Program-made: the position numbers and the translations under genes | In this document: piece after piece, positions 1 through 9,918 of the stretch | How positions within the stretch are numbered: the first letter of the stretch is position 1 | Layout: each line of letters starts with the position of its first letter | Notes under the pieces: generated by a model | Told to the model about the DNA's origin: nothing | The model's input: only the letters and a program-made list of their open reading frames with translations | Database searches by the model: none | Assembly: GCA_041906185.1 (NCBI GenBank) | Contig: JAYRJQ010000001.1 | Location: forward strand, 248,001-312,000 | Length of the DNA: 64,000 bases | From: Roseateles_B sp041906185 | Lineage (GTDB): Bacteria; Pseudomonadota; Gammaproteobacteria; Burkholderiales; Burkholderiaceae_C | Reading direction: 5' to 3'

Positions 1-237
1 GCTCTTTGCTGACCGCTTGGACGGCGTGACTTCTTCGAGGTACTTTTGTGCCAATTCTGGGAAGGGCTTCTCTGCCGCCTTGGTGTCGCGCCAGTGGCCG
101 CGCGTGATCGCCAGCTCGGTTTCCTGCGCCCAGGCCAGGGCGTCGGCCTTGGTCATGAAGGTCTTCGACTCTTCAATGCCGTCGCGCCGGACGCGTGCGC
201 GCCACTGCAATTCGCCGCGCTTTTCGATCCTCGCCAT
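1..237 (-). CDS. Tyrosine-recombinase integrase, N-terminal part (cut by window edge)
   Basis: The 79 codons visible start MARIEKRGELQWRARVRRDG and read like the N-terminal arm-binding and SAM-like region of phage or genomic-island integrases, whose catalytic Arg/His/Tyr residues would lie outside the window. The start is set by an AAGGGAG ribosome site six bases before the ATG. A promoter and paired direct repeats sit just upstream, and a tRNA-Thr 3' fragment lies about 100 bp behind the gene. An integrase reading away from an adjacent tRNA fragment is the usual layout of a tRNA-targeting island or prophage. The family call is by pattern only; the catalytic domain is unseen, so activity cannot be judged. 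Confidence 0.75.
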   Translation of the reverse strand, partial: MARIEKRGELQWRARVRRDGIEESKTFMTKADALAWAQETELAITRGHWRDTKAAEKPFPELAQKYLEEVTPSKRSAKS

Positions 238-255
238 CCGTGCTCCCTTATGTAG

Positions 256-274
256 TGGCCCAAATTTGGCCCAA
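256..274. repeat. Direct repeats in the integrase promoter
   Basis: TGGCCCAA occurs twice, 11 bp apart (256-263 and 267-274), and the middle forms the palindrome CCAAATTTGG. The repeats lie over the expected transcription start of the integrase gene, so a role as an operator or recombinase/excisionase arm site is plausible, but this is inference. Confidence 0.45.
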
Positions 275-302
275 GAATACGGGGCTCAATGCGAGAATTC
301 AA
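274..302 (-). promoter_or_regulatory. Probable integrase promoter
   Basis: On the minus strand TTGAAT (302-297) is followed after exactly 17 bp by TATTCT (279-274). Each hexamer matches the housekeeping consensus at four of six places. The predicted start near 267 gives a leader of about 30 bases to the integrase ATG. Confidence 0.5.
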
Positions 303-337
303 TAACCATGCTGGTTCTGCGCTCGCTCACTAGGGGT

Positions 338-382
338 CTTGTAAGCGGTAGGTCATCAGTTCGAATCCGATAGCCGGCACCA
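338..382 (+). other. Right attachment site: 3' fragment of tRNA-Thr(UGU)
   Basis: From the anticodon loop CTTGTAA onward the sequence matches the 3' half of a tRNA-Thr: variable loop, T arm with TTCGAAT, acceptor strand AGCCGGC, discriminator A and encoded CCA ending at 382. The A-C mismatch in the T stem is also present in Escherichia coli tRNA-Thr. The 5' half is absent: the bases before the loop (GGGGT) cannot pair with GCGGT after it. This is what remains at the far end of an element inserted into a tRNA-Thr gene; the restored full gene should lie at the other, left, end outside the window. Confidence 0.8.
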
Positions 383-393
383 CACCCATGAAG

Positions 394-418
394 ACACAGG
401 CCTTGCGCCTGTGTTTTT
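394..418 (+). terminator. Rho-independent terminator of the original tRNA-Thr unit
   Basis: Perfect 8-bp stem ACACAGGC/GCCTGTGT with a five-base loop, followed by a run of four T after the stem. It belongs to the chromosomal side of the junction and marks the ancestral end of the tRNA transcript. Confidence 0.8.
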
Positions 419-457
419 CTTTGTGGGCGCGACGTCCCGGCGCCCGCCCCGCGCCGT

Positions 458-796
458 TCAGCCCTGCACCTTGATCCGCACCCGGCTGGGCTGCAGCCCC
501 TGCTCCTGCAAGCGGGCCTCCAGCCGCGGTTGCAGCTGGCGCAGCTTGGCCGCCACGGCCGCATTCGCCGCGAGCAGCGTCCAGCCCTCCTCGTCGATCG
601 GGCCGGGCTTCACGAAGCGCGTCATTGCGCCCGGCAGCGCCGGGGCGACCAGGGCCATGCGGCGCTGCGACTCCTGCATCAGCACACCCAGGCGCGCCAG
701 GCCCTGGTGCTGGGCCAGCGCCTGGCCGATGGGGGTCGGGTCGGGCACGGCGGGGCCGCCGGAGGGGGCGGCGTTGGGGGCGTCGGGTCTGCGCAT
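458..796 (-). CDS. dciA: DUF721/DciA-family protein
   Basis: A 112-residue protein with the DUF721 fold region at about residues 22-112: a helical LGVLMQESQRRMALVAP segment, the FVKPGPIDEEGWTLLA stretch and a basic, leucine-rich tail ending in RVRIKV. DciA proteins are the ancestral helpers that load or stimulate the replicative helicase DnaB in bacteria lacking DnaC. The gene is divergent from secA, an arrangement commonly seen in betaproteobacteria and a strong contextual support. The first 20 residues are proline/alanine-rich and probably disordered. The start at 796 gives the family-typical length; no clear ribosome site is visible. Confidence 0.7.
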   Translation of the reverse strand: MRRPDAPNAAPSGGPAVPDPTPIGQALAQHQGLARLGVLMQESQRRMALVAPALPGAMTRFVKPGPIDEEGWTLLAANAAVAAKLRQLQPRLEARLQEQGLQPSRVRIKVQG

Positions 797-1168
797 GCGC
801 CTCAGTGTAGACCCGGAGCGCGCGCCCGGCCTCCCGAGGCAAAGGGAGGGAAGCCGGGTGCTAAACTCCGCCGGTTGTCCTCCGCCCTGGTCTTGCCGGC
901 TGGCGGGCCCTGCGGGCGGCCTCCCGGTGCCTTTCCTGGCGCCTGACGCGACGGTGTCTGAACGGCTTCAGACACCGCCGGATACAGGAGGTGCGTCGAG
1001 CGGGCTTGCAAGTGGCCGTCATGCCCCGAGATGGAGGACCAGAACAAGGTTTCACGGGCCCGTCGCGCGCAGGCGCAGCGGGCCTGCCGTGCCAGCAGCC
1101 TGCCCAGCACAGAAGAATCACGAGCCTGGCGGGCCTGGTGCCAGCTCTTACCGTCCAAGAATCACTGC
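797..1168. other. dciA-secA divergent intergenic region
   Basis: The 372 bp hold the promoters of dciA and secA, though I cannot place convincing -35/-10 boxes. The one clear structure is an 11-bp inverted repeat at 952-977. An open frame runs from 1031 into secA in phase, but its residues look non-conserved, so I treat it as leader. Confidence 0.5.
952..977. repeat. Inverted repeat upstream of secA
   Basis: CGGTGTCTGAA and TTCAGACACCG form a perfect 11-bp inverted repeat around the tetraloop CGGC. There is no T run, so it is not a standard terminator. It lies about 190 bp before the secA start and could be an operator or a structured leader element. Confidence 0.6.
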
Positions 1169-3913
<2,745 letters not shown>

Positions 3914-3941
3914 TCGACGCGGCCGGGTGACGGCCGTGGGG

Positions 3942-3956
3942 GCAAGACCTGTCCCC
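3942..3956 (+). repeat. GCAAGACCTG short repeat, copy 1
   Basis: GCAAGACCTGTCCCC, 28 bp after the secA stop. It is the only copy on the plus strand and the only one clearly outside any gene. Five other copies lie at 6262, 11992, 18491, 19146 and 22428. Confidence 0.6.
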
Positions 3957-4135
3957 GCGCCCATCGCCTCACCTGGCGTCAGTGCCAAAGTTCACGAATT
4001 CCGGGCCCCGACCCCGTGTACGCGGGGGAGGCCGCAGGGCGTGGGGCACACTATGATGGCAACGCAAAATCTTACAAATAGCCATCGGGTGACGCATGCC
4101 GGCACTTGGTGGACGTCGAACGGGAACCCCACTCC

Positions 4136-4666
4136 ATGACTCTGGGTACTTCATCCCGGCTGCTGGCCGGCTTGGCTCTTGCGTTGTCCGCCGTGGCTGC
4201 CTCGGCCACGCCGATCGTTCAGGACTTCTCGTCCTCGAATCTCGCCGCCGTCCGTCGTCCGACCGCGTTCTCCCAGTCCTTCGTGGTTGACGCCGCGCTG
4301 ACGGGTGGCCAGGTCAGCGGTCACCTCCACGCCTTCAAGGCCACGGAACCGACCGAAGGCATCTACGTCGACATCACCAGCGCCTACCTGTCCAACGGCA
4401 CGCTGCGCTACGACTTCACCGAGACCACGCCCTGGGGCATGCCCACCTTCCAGGAAGTGTGGGACCTGGCCCCCGTGATGCTGGGTGCCGGCAGCACCTG
4501 GACGCTCTATGTGTCCGGCGTGATGAAGGACACCAAGTCCGCAGGCCTGTTCAGTGGTGCACTCACCCAGCTCAAGGCTGTGCCGGAGCCGGGCTCGCTG
4601 GCCCTGCTGCTCGGCGCTGCCGGCCTGATGGGCGCTGTCCAGCGCCGCCGCTCCTCCAAGCGCTGA
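4136..4666 (+). CDS. PEP-CTERM sorting domain protein
   Basis: A 176-residue exported protein. Residues 1-25 are a Sec signal peptide (RLLAGLALALSAVAASA). The C-terminus has the exosortase signal: the motif VPEPGSLALLLGAAG, a hydrophobic helix, then the basic tail QRRRSSKR. Such proteins are cleaved by exosortase (EpsH/XrtA) and end up in the outer surface or biofilm matrix; no exosortase is in this window. The central region has no motif I recognise. The ATG at 4136 is chosen because it begins the signal peptide directly. It is followed 25 bp later by a second PEP-CTERM gene, probably co-transcribed. Confidence 0.85.
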   Translation: MTLGTSSRLLAGLALALSAVAASATPIVQDFSSSNLAAVRRPTAFSQSFVVDAALTGGQVSGHLHAFKATEPTEGIYVDITSAYLSNGTLRYDFTETTPWGMPTFQEVWDLAPVMLGAGSTWTLYVSGVMKDTKSAGLFSGALTQLKAVPEPGSLALLLGAAGLMGAVQRRRSSKR

Positions 4667-4691
4667 TCCCGGCCTCCCGGCAGGTGCCGTC

Positions 4692-5348
4692 ATGAAGAAG
4701 TTCTGTGTTGCCGCGGCAGCCTGGGCACTCGCGTTCAGCGCCCAGGCGCTGAACATCGAGTTCCTTGGCGACCGTCTGACGGCGCTCCAGATCACGACCA
4801 GCAAGACCAGCGGCTACGCGGGGGCGCTGGAGTATCGCGACCTCGGCACGGGCCAGTCCTTCTTCGCCTACTGCATCGAGCCGAGCCAGACGAACAACTT
4901 CGATCCGGCCTCGTTCTCGCTGACCACGCTGACGGCGACGCAGCAGTCGCTGCTCTCCAACCTGTACTCCACGAGCTACAGCCAGTCCTTCGGCGATGTC
5001 GTCAAAGAAGCCGGCTTCCAGTTGGCCGTGTGGGAGATCATGCTGGACTCCGGCAGCGGCGCCTCCAGCCTCAAGGTGCAATTCGGGGCGGCCGGTGGCG
5101 GCAACTTCTACGTCCTGGGCGGCGACGACCTCGCGGCCGTCACGCAGGCGGTCAACGTCGGCGAGACCTATCTGCAGGCCGCGCTCAGCTACACCGGGCC
5201 CAGCCTCTACCAGCTCCAGGCACTGCACAACGACAGCTTCCAGGACATCATCGCCCAGCCCGTGCCGGAGCCCAGCCGCCTGGCCCTGATGGCCGCCGGC
5301 CTGGGCGTGGTGGGCTTCGTGGCCGCACGGCGCCGTCGCACGGGCTGA
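4692..5348 (+). CDS. PEP-CTERM protein with thioester-domain-like motifs
   Basis: A 218-residue exported protein: signal peptide 1-19, then a domain with YCIEP at residues 60-64 and FQLAVWEI at 109-116, and the C-terminal sorting signal VPEPSRLALMAAG plus the basic tail RRRRTG. In thioester-domain (TED) adhesins, a Cys in a YCI-type motif and a Gln in a Q-A-I/V-W motif form an internal Cys-Gln thioester used for covalent attachment to host or substrate. Cys61 and Gln110 are the matching pair here, so a reactive surface adhesin is plausible. It follows the other PEP-CTERM gene and ends in a strong terminator. The PEP-CTERM call is secure; the thioester is inferred from two short motifs. Confidence 0.8.
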   Translation: MKKFCVAAAAWALAFSAQALNIEFLGDRLTALQITTSKTSGYAGALEYRDLGTGQSFFAYCIEPSQTNNFDPASFSLTTLTATQQSLLSNLYSTSYSQSFGDVVKEAGFQLAVWEIMLDSGSGASSLKVQFGAAGGGNFYVLGGDDLAAVTQAVNVGETYLQAALSYTGPSLYQLQALHNDSFQDIIAQPVPEPSRLALMAAGLGVVGFVAARRRRTG

Positions 5349-5373
5349 GCCACCCGCGCACGCACAGACATCC

Positions 5374-5405
5374 AGGGCGAAGTCCATGCGGGCTTCGCCC
5401 TTTTT
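5374..5405 (+). terminator. Terminator of the PEP-CTERM gene pair
   Basis: Stem AGGGCGAAG/CTTCGCCCT with a ten-base loop, followed by four further T; 25 bp after the second PEP-CTERM stop. Confidence 0.85.
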
Positions 5406-5443
5406 CAATGCTGCGGCGCCGTGCCCGGACGGGGGGGCGGTCC

Positions 5444-5449
5444 TACAAT
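5444..5449 (+). promoter_or_regulatory. Probable -10 box of argJ
   Basis: TACAAT matches five of six consensus bases and lies 47 bp before the argJ ATG, just after the preceding terminator. No good -35 box is visible at 17 bp. Confidence 0.4.
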
Positions 5450-5495
5450 CGCGGGCGATCGGCGCCATGGGGCGCCACCTGAAGCCTGCTGCACC

Positions 5496-6725
5496 ATGCC
5501 CGTCAATCTCACCGCTCCCGATCCCGCTTCGCTCCACCCCGTTCCCGGCGTGCGCCTGGGCATCACGATGGCGGGCGTGCGCAAGGCCAACCGCCGCGAC
5601 CTCAGCGTGATCGCGCTGGACGAAGGCAGCTCGGTGGCCGGCGTGTTCACCAAGAACCGCTTCTGCGCCGCCCCGGTGCAGATCTGCCGCGAGCATCTGG
5701 CGGCCGGGCAGGGCGTGCGCGCCATCCTGGTCAACACGGGCAATGCCAACGCCGGCACCGGCGAGGACGGCTTGGCCCGCGCACGCCAGAGCTGCGACGC
5801 CCTGGCCGGCCTGATGGGCATCCAGCCCGCGCAGGTGCTGCCCTTCTCGACGGGCGTGATCATGGAGACGCTGCCGGTGGACCGCATCATCGCGGGCCTG
5901 CCGCAAGCCGTGGCGGCCCTGCGCGCCGATGCCTGGGCCGAAGCGGCCGAAGGCATCATGACGACGGACACGCTGCCCAAGGCGGCCTCCCGCCAGGTGC
6001 AGATCGGCGGCAAGACCGTCACCATCACCGGCATCTCCAAGGGCGCGGGCATGATCCGCCCCAACATGGCGACGATGCTCGGCTACGTGGCCACCGACGC
6101 CTGCATCGCCCCCGAGCTGCTGCAGGGCCTGGTGCGGGATGCGGCCGACGCCTCCTTCAACCGCATCACCATCGACGGCGATACCTCCACGAACGACTCC
6201 TTCGTGCTGATCGCCACGCACAAGGCCGGTCACGCGCGCATCGAGTCGCTGGCCTCGCCCGAGGGTCAGGTCTTGCGCGATGCCGTGATCGCCGTGTCGC
6301 AGCAGCTGGCGCAGGCCATCGTGCGGGACGGTGAGGGCGCGACCAAGTTCATCACCGTGAAGATCGAAGGCGGCCGTGACGAAGCCGAGTGCCAGCTGGC
6401 GGCCTATGCCATCGCCCACTCGCCCCTGGTCAAGACGGCCTTCTTCGCCAGCGACCCCAACCTGGGCCGCATCCTGGCCGCCGTGGGCTACGCCGGCATC
6501 GCCGACCTGGACCAGACGCTGATCGACCTCTTCCTGGACGACGTCCACGTCGTGCGCCAGGGCGGCCGCCACCCCGAGTACCGCGAGGAAGACGGCCAGC
6601 GCGTGATGAAGCAGTCGGAGATCACCGTGCGCGTCAACCTGCATCGCGGACTGGCCCACACCACGGTCTGGACCTGCGACCTGAGTCACGACTACGTGAC
6701 CATCAACGCCGACTACCGCAGCTGA
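5496..6725 (+). CDS. argJ: Bifunctional glutamate N-acetyltransferase/ornithine acetyltransferase
   Basis: ArgJ transfers acetyl from N-acetylornithine to glutamate, recycling acetyl groups in arginine synthesis, and in bifunctional forms also uses acetyl-CoA. The 409 residues match the family. The self-cleavage site is in KGAGMIRPNMATMLGYV, where Thr193 should become the nucleophile of the beta chain. Other family motifs are GVFTKNRFCAAPV near residue 50 and the NDSFVL and DPNLGRILAAVGYAG stretches in the C-terminal half. The start at 5496 gives the usual short N-terminus. It stands alone after a terminator, with its own -10 box and a convergent gene downstream. Confidence 0.96.
   Translation: MPVNLTAPDPASLHPVPGVRLGITMAGVRKANRRDLSVIALDEGSSVAGVFTKNRFCAAPVQICREHLAAGQGVRAILVNTGNANAGTGEDGLARARQSCDALAGLMGIQPAQVLPFSTGVIMETLPVDRIIAGLPQAVAALRADAWAEAAEGIMTTDTLPKAASRQVQIGGKTVTITGISKGAGMIRPNMATMLGYVATDACIAPELLQGLVRDAADASFNRITIDGDTSTNDSFVLIATHKAGHARIESLASPEGQVLRDAVIAVSQQLAQAIVRDGEGATKFITVKIEGGRDEAECQLAAYAIAHSPLVKTAFFASDPNLGRILAAVGYAGIADLDQTLIDLFLDDVHVVRQGGRHPEYREEDGQRVMKQSEITVRVNLHRGLAHTTVWTCDLSHDYVTINADYRS
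6262..6276 (-). repeat. GCAAGACCTG short repeat, copy 2
   Basis: GCAAGACCTGACCCT on the minus strand, inside argJ and antisense to it. Confidence 0.6.
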
Positions 6726-6768
6726 GTCCGGCGCCGGCACCTGGCGCCGCAACGGCGGCGTGGCCGGC

Positions 6769-8313
6769 TCAGAAGTCCACGGCCCGGGTGCGCAGGCCGC
6801 GGGCCACCAGCATCGCGTTGATCAGCTGGGCTTCCTCGCGGCTCGGGAAGGGCCAGGCGGCGGCGCGCCAGCCCTCGGGCGTCTGGATGACCTGCAGCTC
6901 CAGCGCGCGCTTGCCCACCAGCGGCTGGATGAGCGGCTGCATCTTCTGGAGATAGGCCTCGGCCTCGGCCTTGCTGGGCAGGGCCGGGCCCACGAGCGCC
7001 ACGAGCGGCGCCCCCGCCACGTCCTTGCCGCCCCGCGCCTCCGCGGCCTTGCCCGGGCGTTGCCGGAGTGCGTCGGCCGCGTTGGCGGGCTCCTGCTTCG
7101 CCTCGGTGGCCGGCGTTCGCGCCGCCTTGTCGTCCTTGGCGTCCTTGGCGGCGCTGCTGTCCTCGCTGTCGCGAAGCGGCGGACGAACCGTCTTCAGGGC
7201 CGGTCGCATGATGGCGCCGTTGCCGAGGCCGCTGCTCTGCGCCCGCTCGATGACCTCGTCGGTGGGGCGGGCCGGGGGCTTGCCGCCGTCCTTGCCGCGC
7301 TCCTTTCCGGCGTCCTTGCCCGCGTCTTTGCCCGCGTCCTTGCCCGAGGCTGCCGGCGTGTCCTTGGCGGACGCGCCGCCTTCCGCGCGGGGCACGAGGT
7401 GCGGGCGGATGTCCGGTGCGGAGGCCATGTTGTCGGGCAACTGGCTGGCCGTCATCAGTGGGGGCGCGGAGCCGGGGGCGGCCGGGGCGCTCGCCGCGAC
7501 GGGCAGCGCGGCCGCACTCGCCGGGATCTCGGGGGCGGTGGCGTCGGAAGCCGCGTGCGCAGGGCCGGTGGCCTCGGTGGGCGATGAGCTCGGCGCGGCC
7601 TCAGAGGCGACGCGGGCCGGCTGAGCCGCCGAAGCCGCCGCCGACGGTGCAGGGGCGCCCGGGGCGGCCTTCTTCGGGCTCAGGCTGGCCAGCAGGACCA
7701 GCCCCAGCAGCAGGGCCATCAGCAGCCCGAACAGGCCCACCTTCACCGGATGCAGGCAGCGCGGGCCCGTGATGTACAGCCGCAGGCCCGCGCCCTGGGC
7801 GACGAGCACGCGGGTGCGGGCCGGGCCGGCATCGAGGGCCGCACTCAGCAGGTAGATTTCCTCGGGCCACGCGCCCGCGCCGTCCGCCGGGCCCTGCGCC
7901 GCCAGCGCCTCGTCGACGGGAATGTTGCGCAGCGGCCAGCTGCCGTCATCGGGCCGCTGGCTGTAGCCGTAGCGGCGCGCGAACTCGCCCGCCTGCTTCG
8001 CGGAGACGCCCACGACGAACTGCTCGCTGAACACCGGCCAGCGCTCGCGCGGAGGCTTGCGCCCGGGGCGCCAGGCCAGCAGGCGCTGCAGCAGGCCGGG
8101 AGGGGGCGGCTGCGTGAAGGACGGCTCGGCGGAGAAGCTGCCGGCCTCGCCCAGCACGGGCTCCTGTGGTTCGCGCGGCGGCCCGCTGCGCATGAAGGGC
8201 AGGGCGACCACGCCCATGGTGTGCACGTCCACGGACCGCACGCGCCGGGCCAGCGGGTGCCTGTTGTGCCAGGCGGCCAGCTGGGAGGACAGCAAGGTTT
8301 CCAGGGCTTGCAT
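6769..8313 (-). CDS. Membrane protein with charged linker and SPOR-like C-terminus
   Basis: A 514-residue protein not recognised as a named family. Residues 1-195 are cytoplasmic and include LLSSQLAAWHNRHPLARRVRS. A transmembrane helix follows (VGLFGLLMALLLGLVLLASL), then about 200 residues of Ala/Pro/Ser-rich low complexity with Gly-Lys-Asp-Ala repeats. The last 80 residues (PALPSKAEAEAYLQKMQPLI, then ELQVIQTPEGWRAAAWPF) resemble SPOR-type modules that bind denuded peptidoglycan, where a long flexible linker reaches through the periplasm. That would suggest a cell-wall or division role, by inference. I prefer the start at 8313 over an upstream ATG at 8403, which adds an unconserved-looking Arg/Pro stretch. 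Convergent with argJ. Confidence 0.65.
   Translation of the reverse strand: MQALETLLSSQLAAWHNRHPLARRVRSVDVHTMGVVALPFMRSGPPREPQEPVLGEAGSFSAEPSFTQPPPPGLLQRLLAWRPGRKPPRERWPVFSEQFVVGVSAKQAGEFARRYGYSQRPDDGSWPLRNIPVDEALAAQGPADGAGAWPEEIYLLSAALDAGPARTRVLVAQGAGLRLYITGPRCLHPVKVGLFGLLMALLLGLVLLASLSPKKAAPGAPAPSAAASAAQPARVASEAAPSSSPTEATGPAHAASDATAPEIPASAAALPVAASAPAAPGSAPPLMTASQLPDNMASAPDIRPHLVPRAEGGASAKDTPAASGKDAGKDAGKDAGKERGKDGGKPPARPTDEVIERAQSSGLGNGAIMRPALKTVRPPLRDSEDSSAAKDAKDDKAARTPATEAKQEPANAADALRQRPGKAAEARGGKDVAGAPLVALVGPALPSKAEAEAYLQKMQPLIQPLVGKRALELQVIQTPEGWRAAAWPFPSREEAQLINAMLVARGLRTRAVDF
7310..7345. repeat. 12-bp tandem repeat coding for Gly-Lys-Asp-Ala units
   Basis: Three tandem 12-mers (GCGTCCTTGCCC with one change in the middle copy), encoding the GKDA repeats of the linker on the minus strand. 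Repeat number could vary without shifting frame. Confidence 0.7.
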
Positions 8314-8592
8314 GAGGCGGGGCGTGCGAAGGAGTCCTGTGGATTGAGGCCGGCGCGTCCGGCCGGGCGCGCGCAGCGGCGCGGATGCCCGGTCTGGAGG
8401 CATTGTCTTCGCAGTGTCGGTGGCCGGGCCAGGGATTGATGCGCGGAATAGGCGGCCAGGTCACGGTCAGATCGAGGGCGGGCCGGGCGCATGGGGGACA
8501 ATCCAGGCTTTGCCGCCGCGCCCGCCTGCCCAGGCCCGCCGCCGCGGCCGCCTGATCGCCTGATCGCCCCCTTGCTCCTGCCCGCCCTCTCC

Positions 8593-9843
8593 ATGTTCAG
8601 CCACCTGATTGACCCGCCCGCCGCCGCTCCGGATGCCGACGACGCCGTCGCGCGCTTCCTGCACAGCCTGCGAGGCGTGCTCGCGGCGCGGCAGGGCTTC
8701 AAGCTCAGCCTCGCGAAGCCGCAAGGCGGCGAGGCCGGCCTGGAGCGCCTGATGGTGCGCGAGATCGAGCTGCGCGGCGAACGGGCGCTCAGCTTCCTGT
8801 GGCGCTACCAGACCCGCGACATCACCAAGAACCACGGCCTCGAGGAGGGCCTGCAGGTGCTGGCCGGCCTGCTGGGCACGCCCTTCCAGAACGCGCACCT
8901 GCTGACCGACACGCGCGAGCTGCAGCTGGCCTACAGCCGCAAGGGGCGGCCCACCCTGCGTGTGGGCAAGCTCAAGACTGCGGCGCCCGGCGAGGCTGCC
9001 GAGCCGGCCGATGCCGGCGCCAGTCACGACCGCAGCAAGCAGCGCCACCTGACCCTGGATCGCCCCGTGTGGCGCGACCTCGGCCTCACCCATGACGGGC
9101 GCCAGGGGCTGGAGCTGGTGCCCGCCATGTCCCGCAAGTGGAAGCAGATCAACAAGTTCATCGAGATCTTCGGCAAGGCGCTGTCGCAGTCGGCCCTGGC
9201 CGGCTCGCCGGACGTCCACGTGGCGGACTTCGGCTCCGGCAAGGGCTACCTCACCTTCGCGATGCATGAGTACCTGCGCGAGCTGGGCAAGGTGCCGGAC
9301 GTGCTGGGCGTCGAGCTGCGCGAGGACATGGTCCGCCTGTGCAACGACGTCGCGACGCGCAATGCGTGCACGGGCCTGCGCTTCGACCAGGGCGATGTGC
9401 GGGAGTACCGCCCCGAGCGCCTGGACGTGATGATCGCGCTGCACGCCTGCGACATCGCCACGGACTTCGCCATCCACCTGGGCCTGCGGGCGAAGGCGCA
9501 GATCATCATGTGCTCGCCCTGCTGTCACAAGCAGCTGCGGCCGCAGATGCAGAGCCCGGCGCTGCTCAAGCCGCTGCTGCAGCACGGCATCCATCTGGGC
9601 CAGGAGGCCGAGATGATCACCGACGGCCTGCGCGCACTGCTGCTGGAGTCGGAGGGCTACGACACGCAGGTCTTCGAGTTCATCGCGCTGGAGCACACCA
9701 GCAAGAACAAGATGATCCTGGCCGTGCGTCGCCCGCAGGGGATTAGTAGCGAGCGCCGCGCGCAGGTGCTGGCGCAGATCGACGAGATCAAGCGCTTCTA
9801 CGGCATCCGCGAGCAGGCGCTGCAGGCCTTGCTGGCGGCTTGA
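8593..9843 (+). CDS. Class I SAM-dependent methyltransferase (Methyltransf_32 type)
   Basis: A 416-residue protein. The SAM-binding motif I is VADFGSGKGYLTFAMHEYL at residues 210-228, followed by acidic motif II VLGVELRED, a LHACDIATDFAIHLG motif and CSPCCHK. These are typical of the family that includes the eukaryotic METTL25/RRNAD1 proteins; substrates are unclear, rRNA or tRNA being the usual guess. The N-terminal 190 residues contain a conserved-looking segment LWRYQTRDITKNHGLEEGL. Start taken at 8593, the ATG before MFSHLIDPP, since the upstream in-frame stretch is mostly proline. Stands alone; shares a terminator region with the convergent permease gene. Confidence 0.85.
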   Translation: MFSHLIDPPAAAPDADDAVARFLHSLRGVLAARQGFKLSLAKPQGGEAGLERLMVREIELRGERALSFLWRYQTRDITKNHGLEEGLQVLAGLLGTPFQNAHLLTDTRELQLAYSRKGRPTLRVGKLKTAAPGEAAEPADAGASHDRSKQRHLTLDRPVWRDLGLTHDGRQGLELVPAMSRKWKQINKFIEIFGKALSQSALAGSPDVHVADFGSGKGYLTFAMHEYLRELGKVPDVLGVELREDMVRLCNDVATRNACTGLRFDQGDVREYRPERLDVMIALHACDIATDFAIHLGLRAKAQIIMCSPCCHKQLRPQMQSPALLKPLLQHGIHLGQEAEMITDGLRALLLESEGYDTQVFEFIALEHTSKNKMILAVRRPQGISSERRAQVLAQIDEIKRFYGIREQALQALLAA

Positions 9844-9872
9844 GCCGCCTGAGCCCCGGACACGCGCACCAA

Positions 9873-9896
9873 GAAAAAAGGGCCCGTCACGGGCCC
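9873..9896 (-). terminator. Terminator of the permease gene
   Basis: Perfect stem GGGCCCG/CGGGCCC with the loop TCA (plus strand), with six A on the left side that read as a T run on the minus strand. It lies between convergent genes and may act in both directions. Confidence 0.8.
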
Positions 9897-9918
9897 TTGT
9901 CGCGAGAGAGCGGGGCCC

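Noticed and set aside
1031..1168. N-terminal extension of SecA
   Set aside because: In phase, but Arg/Ala-rich and unlike SecA N-termini, which begin near LLTKIFGSRN.
4049..4065. Sigma-54 promoter (GGCAC...GGCA) before the PEP-CTERM genes
   Set aside because: The spacing between the GG and GC elements is two bases too long.
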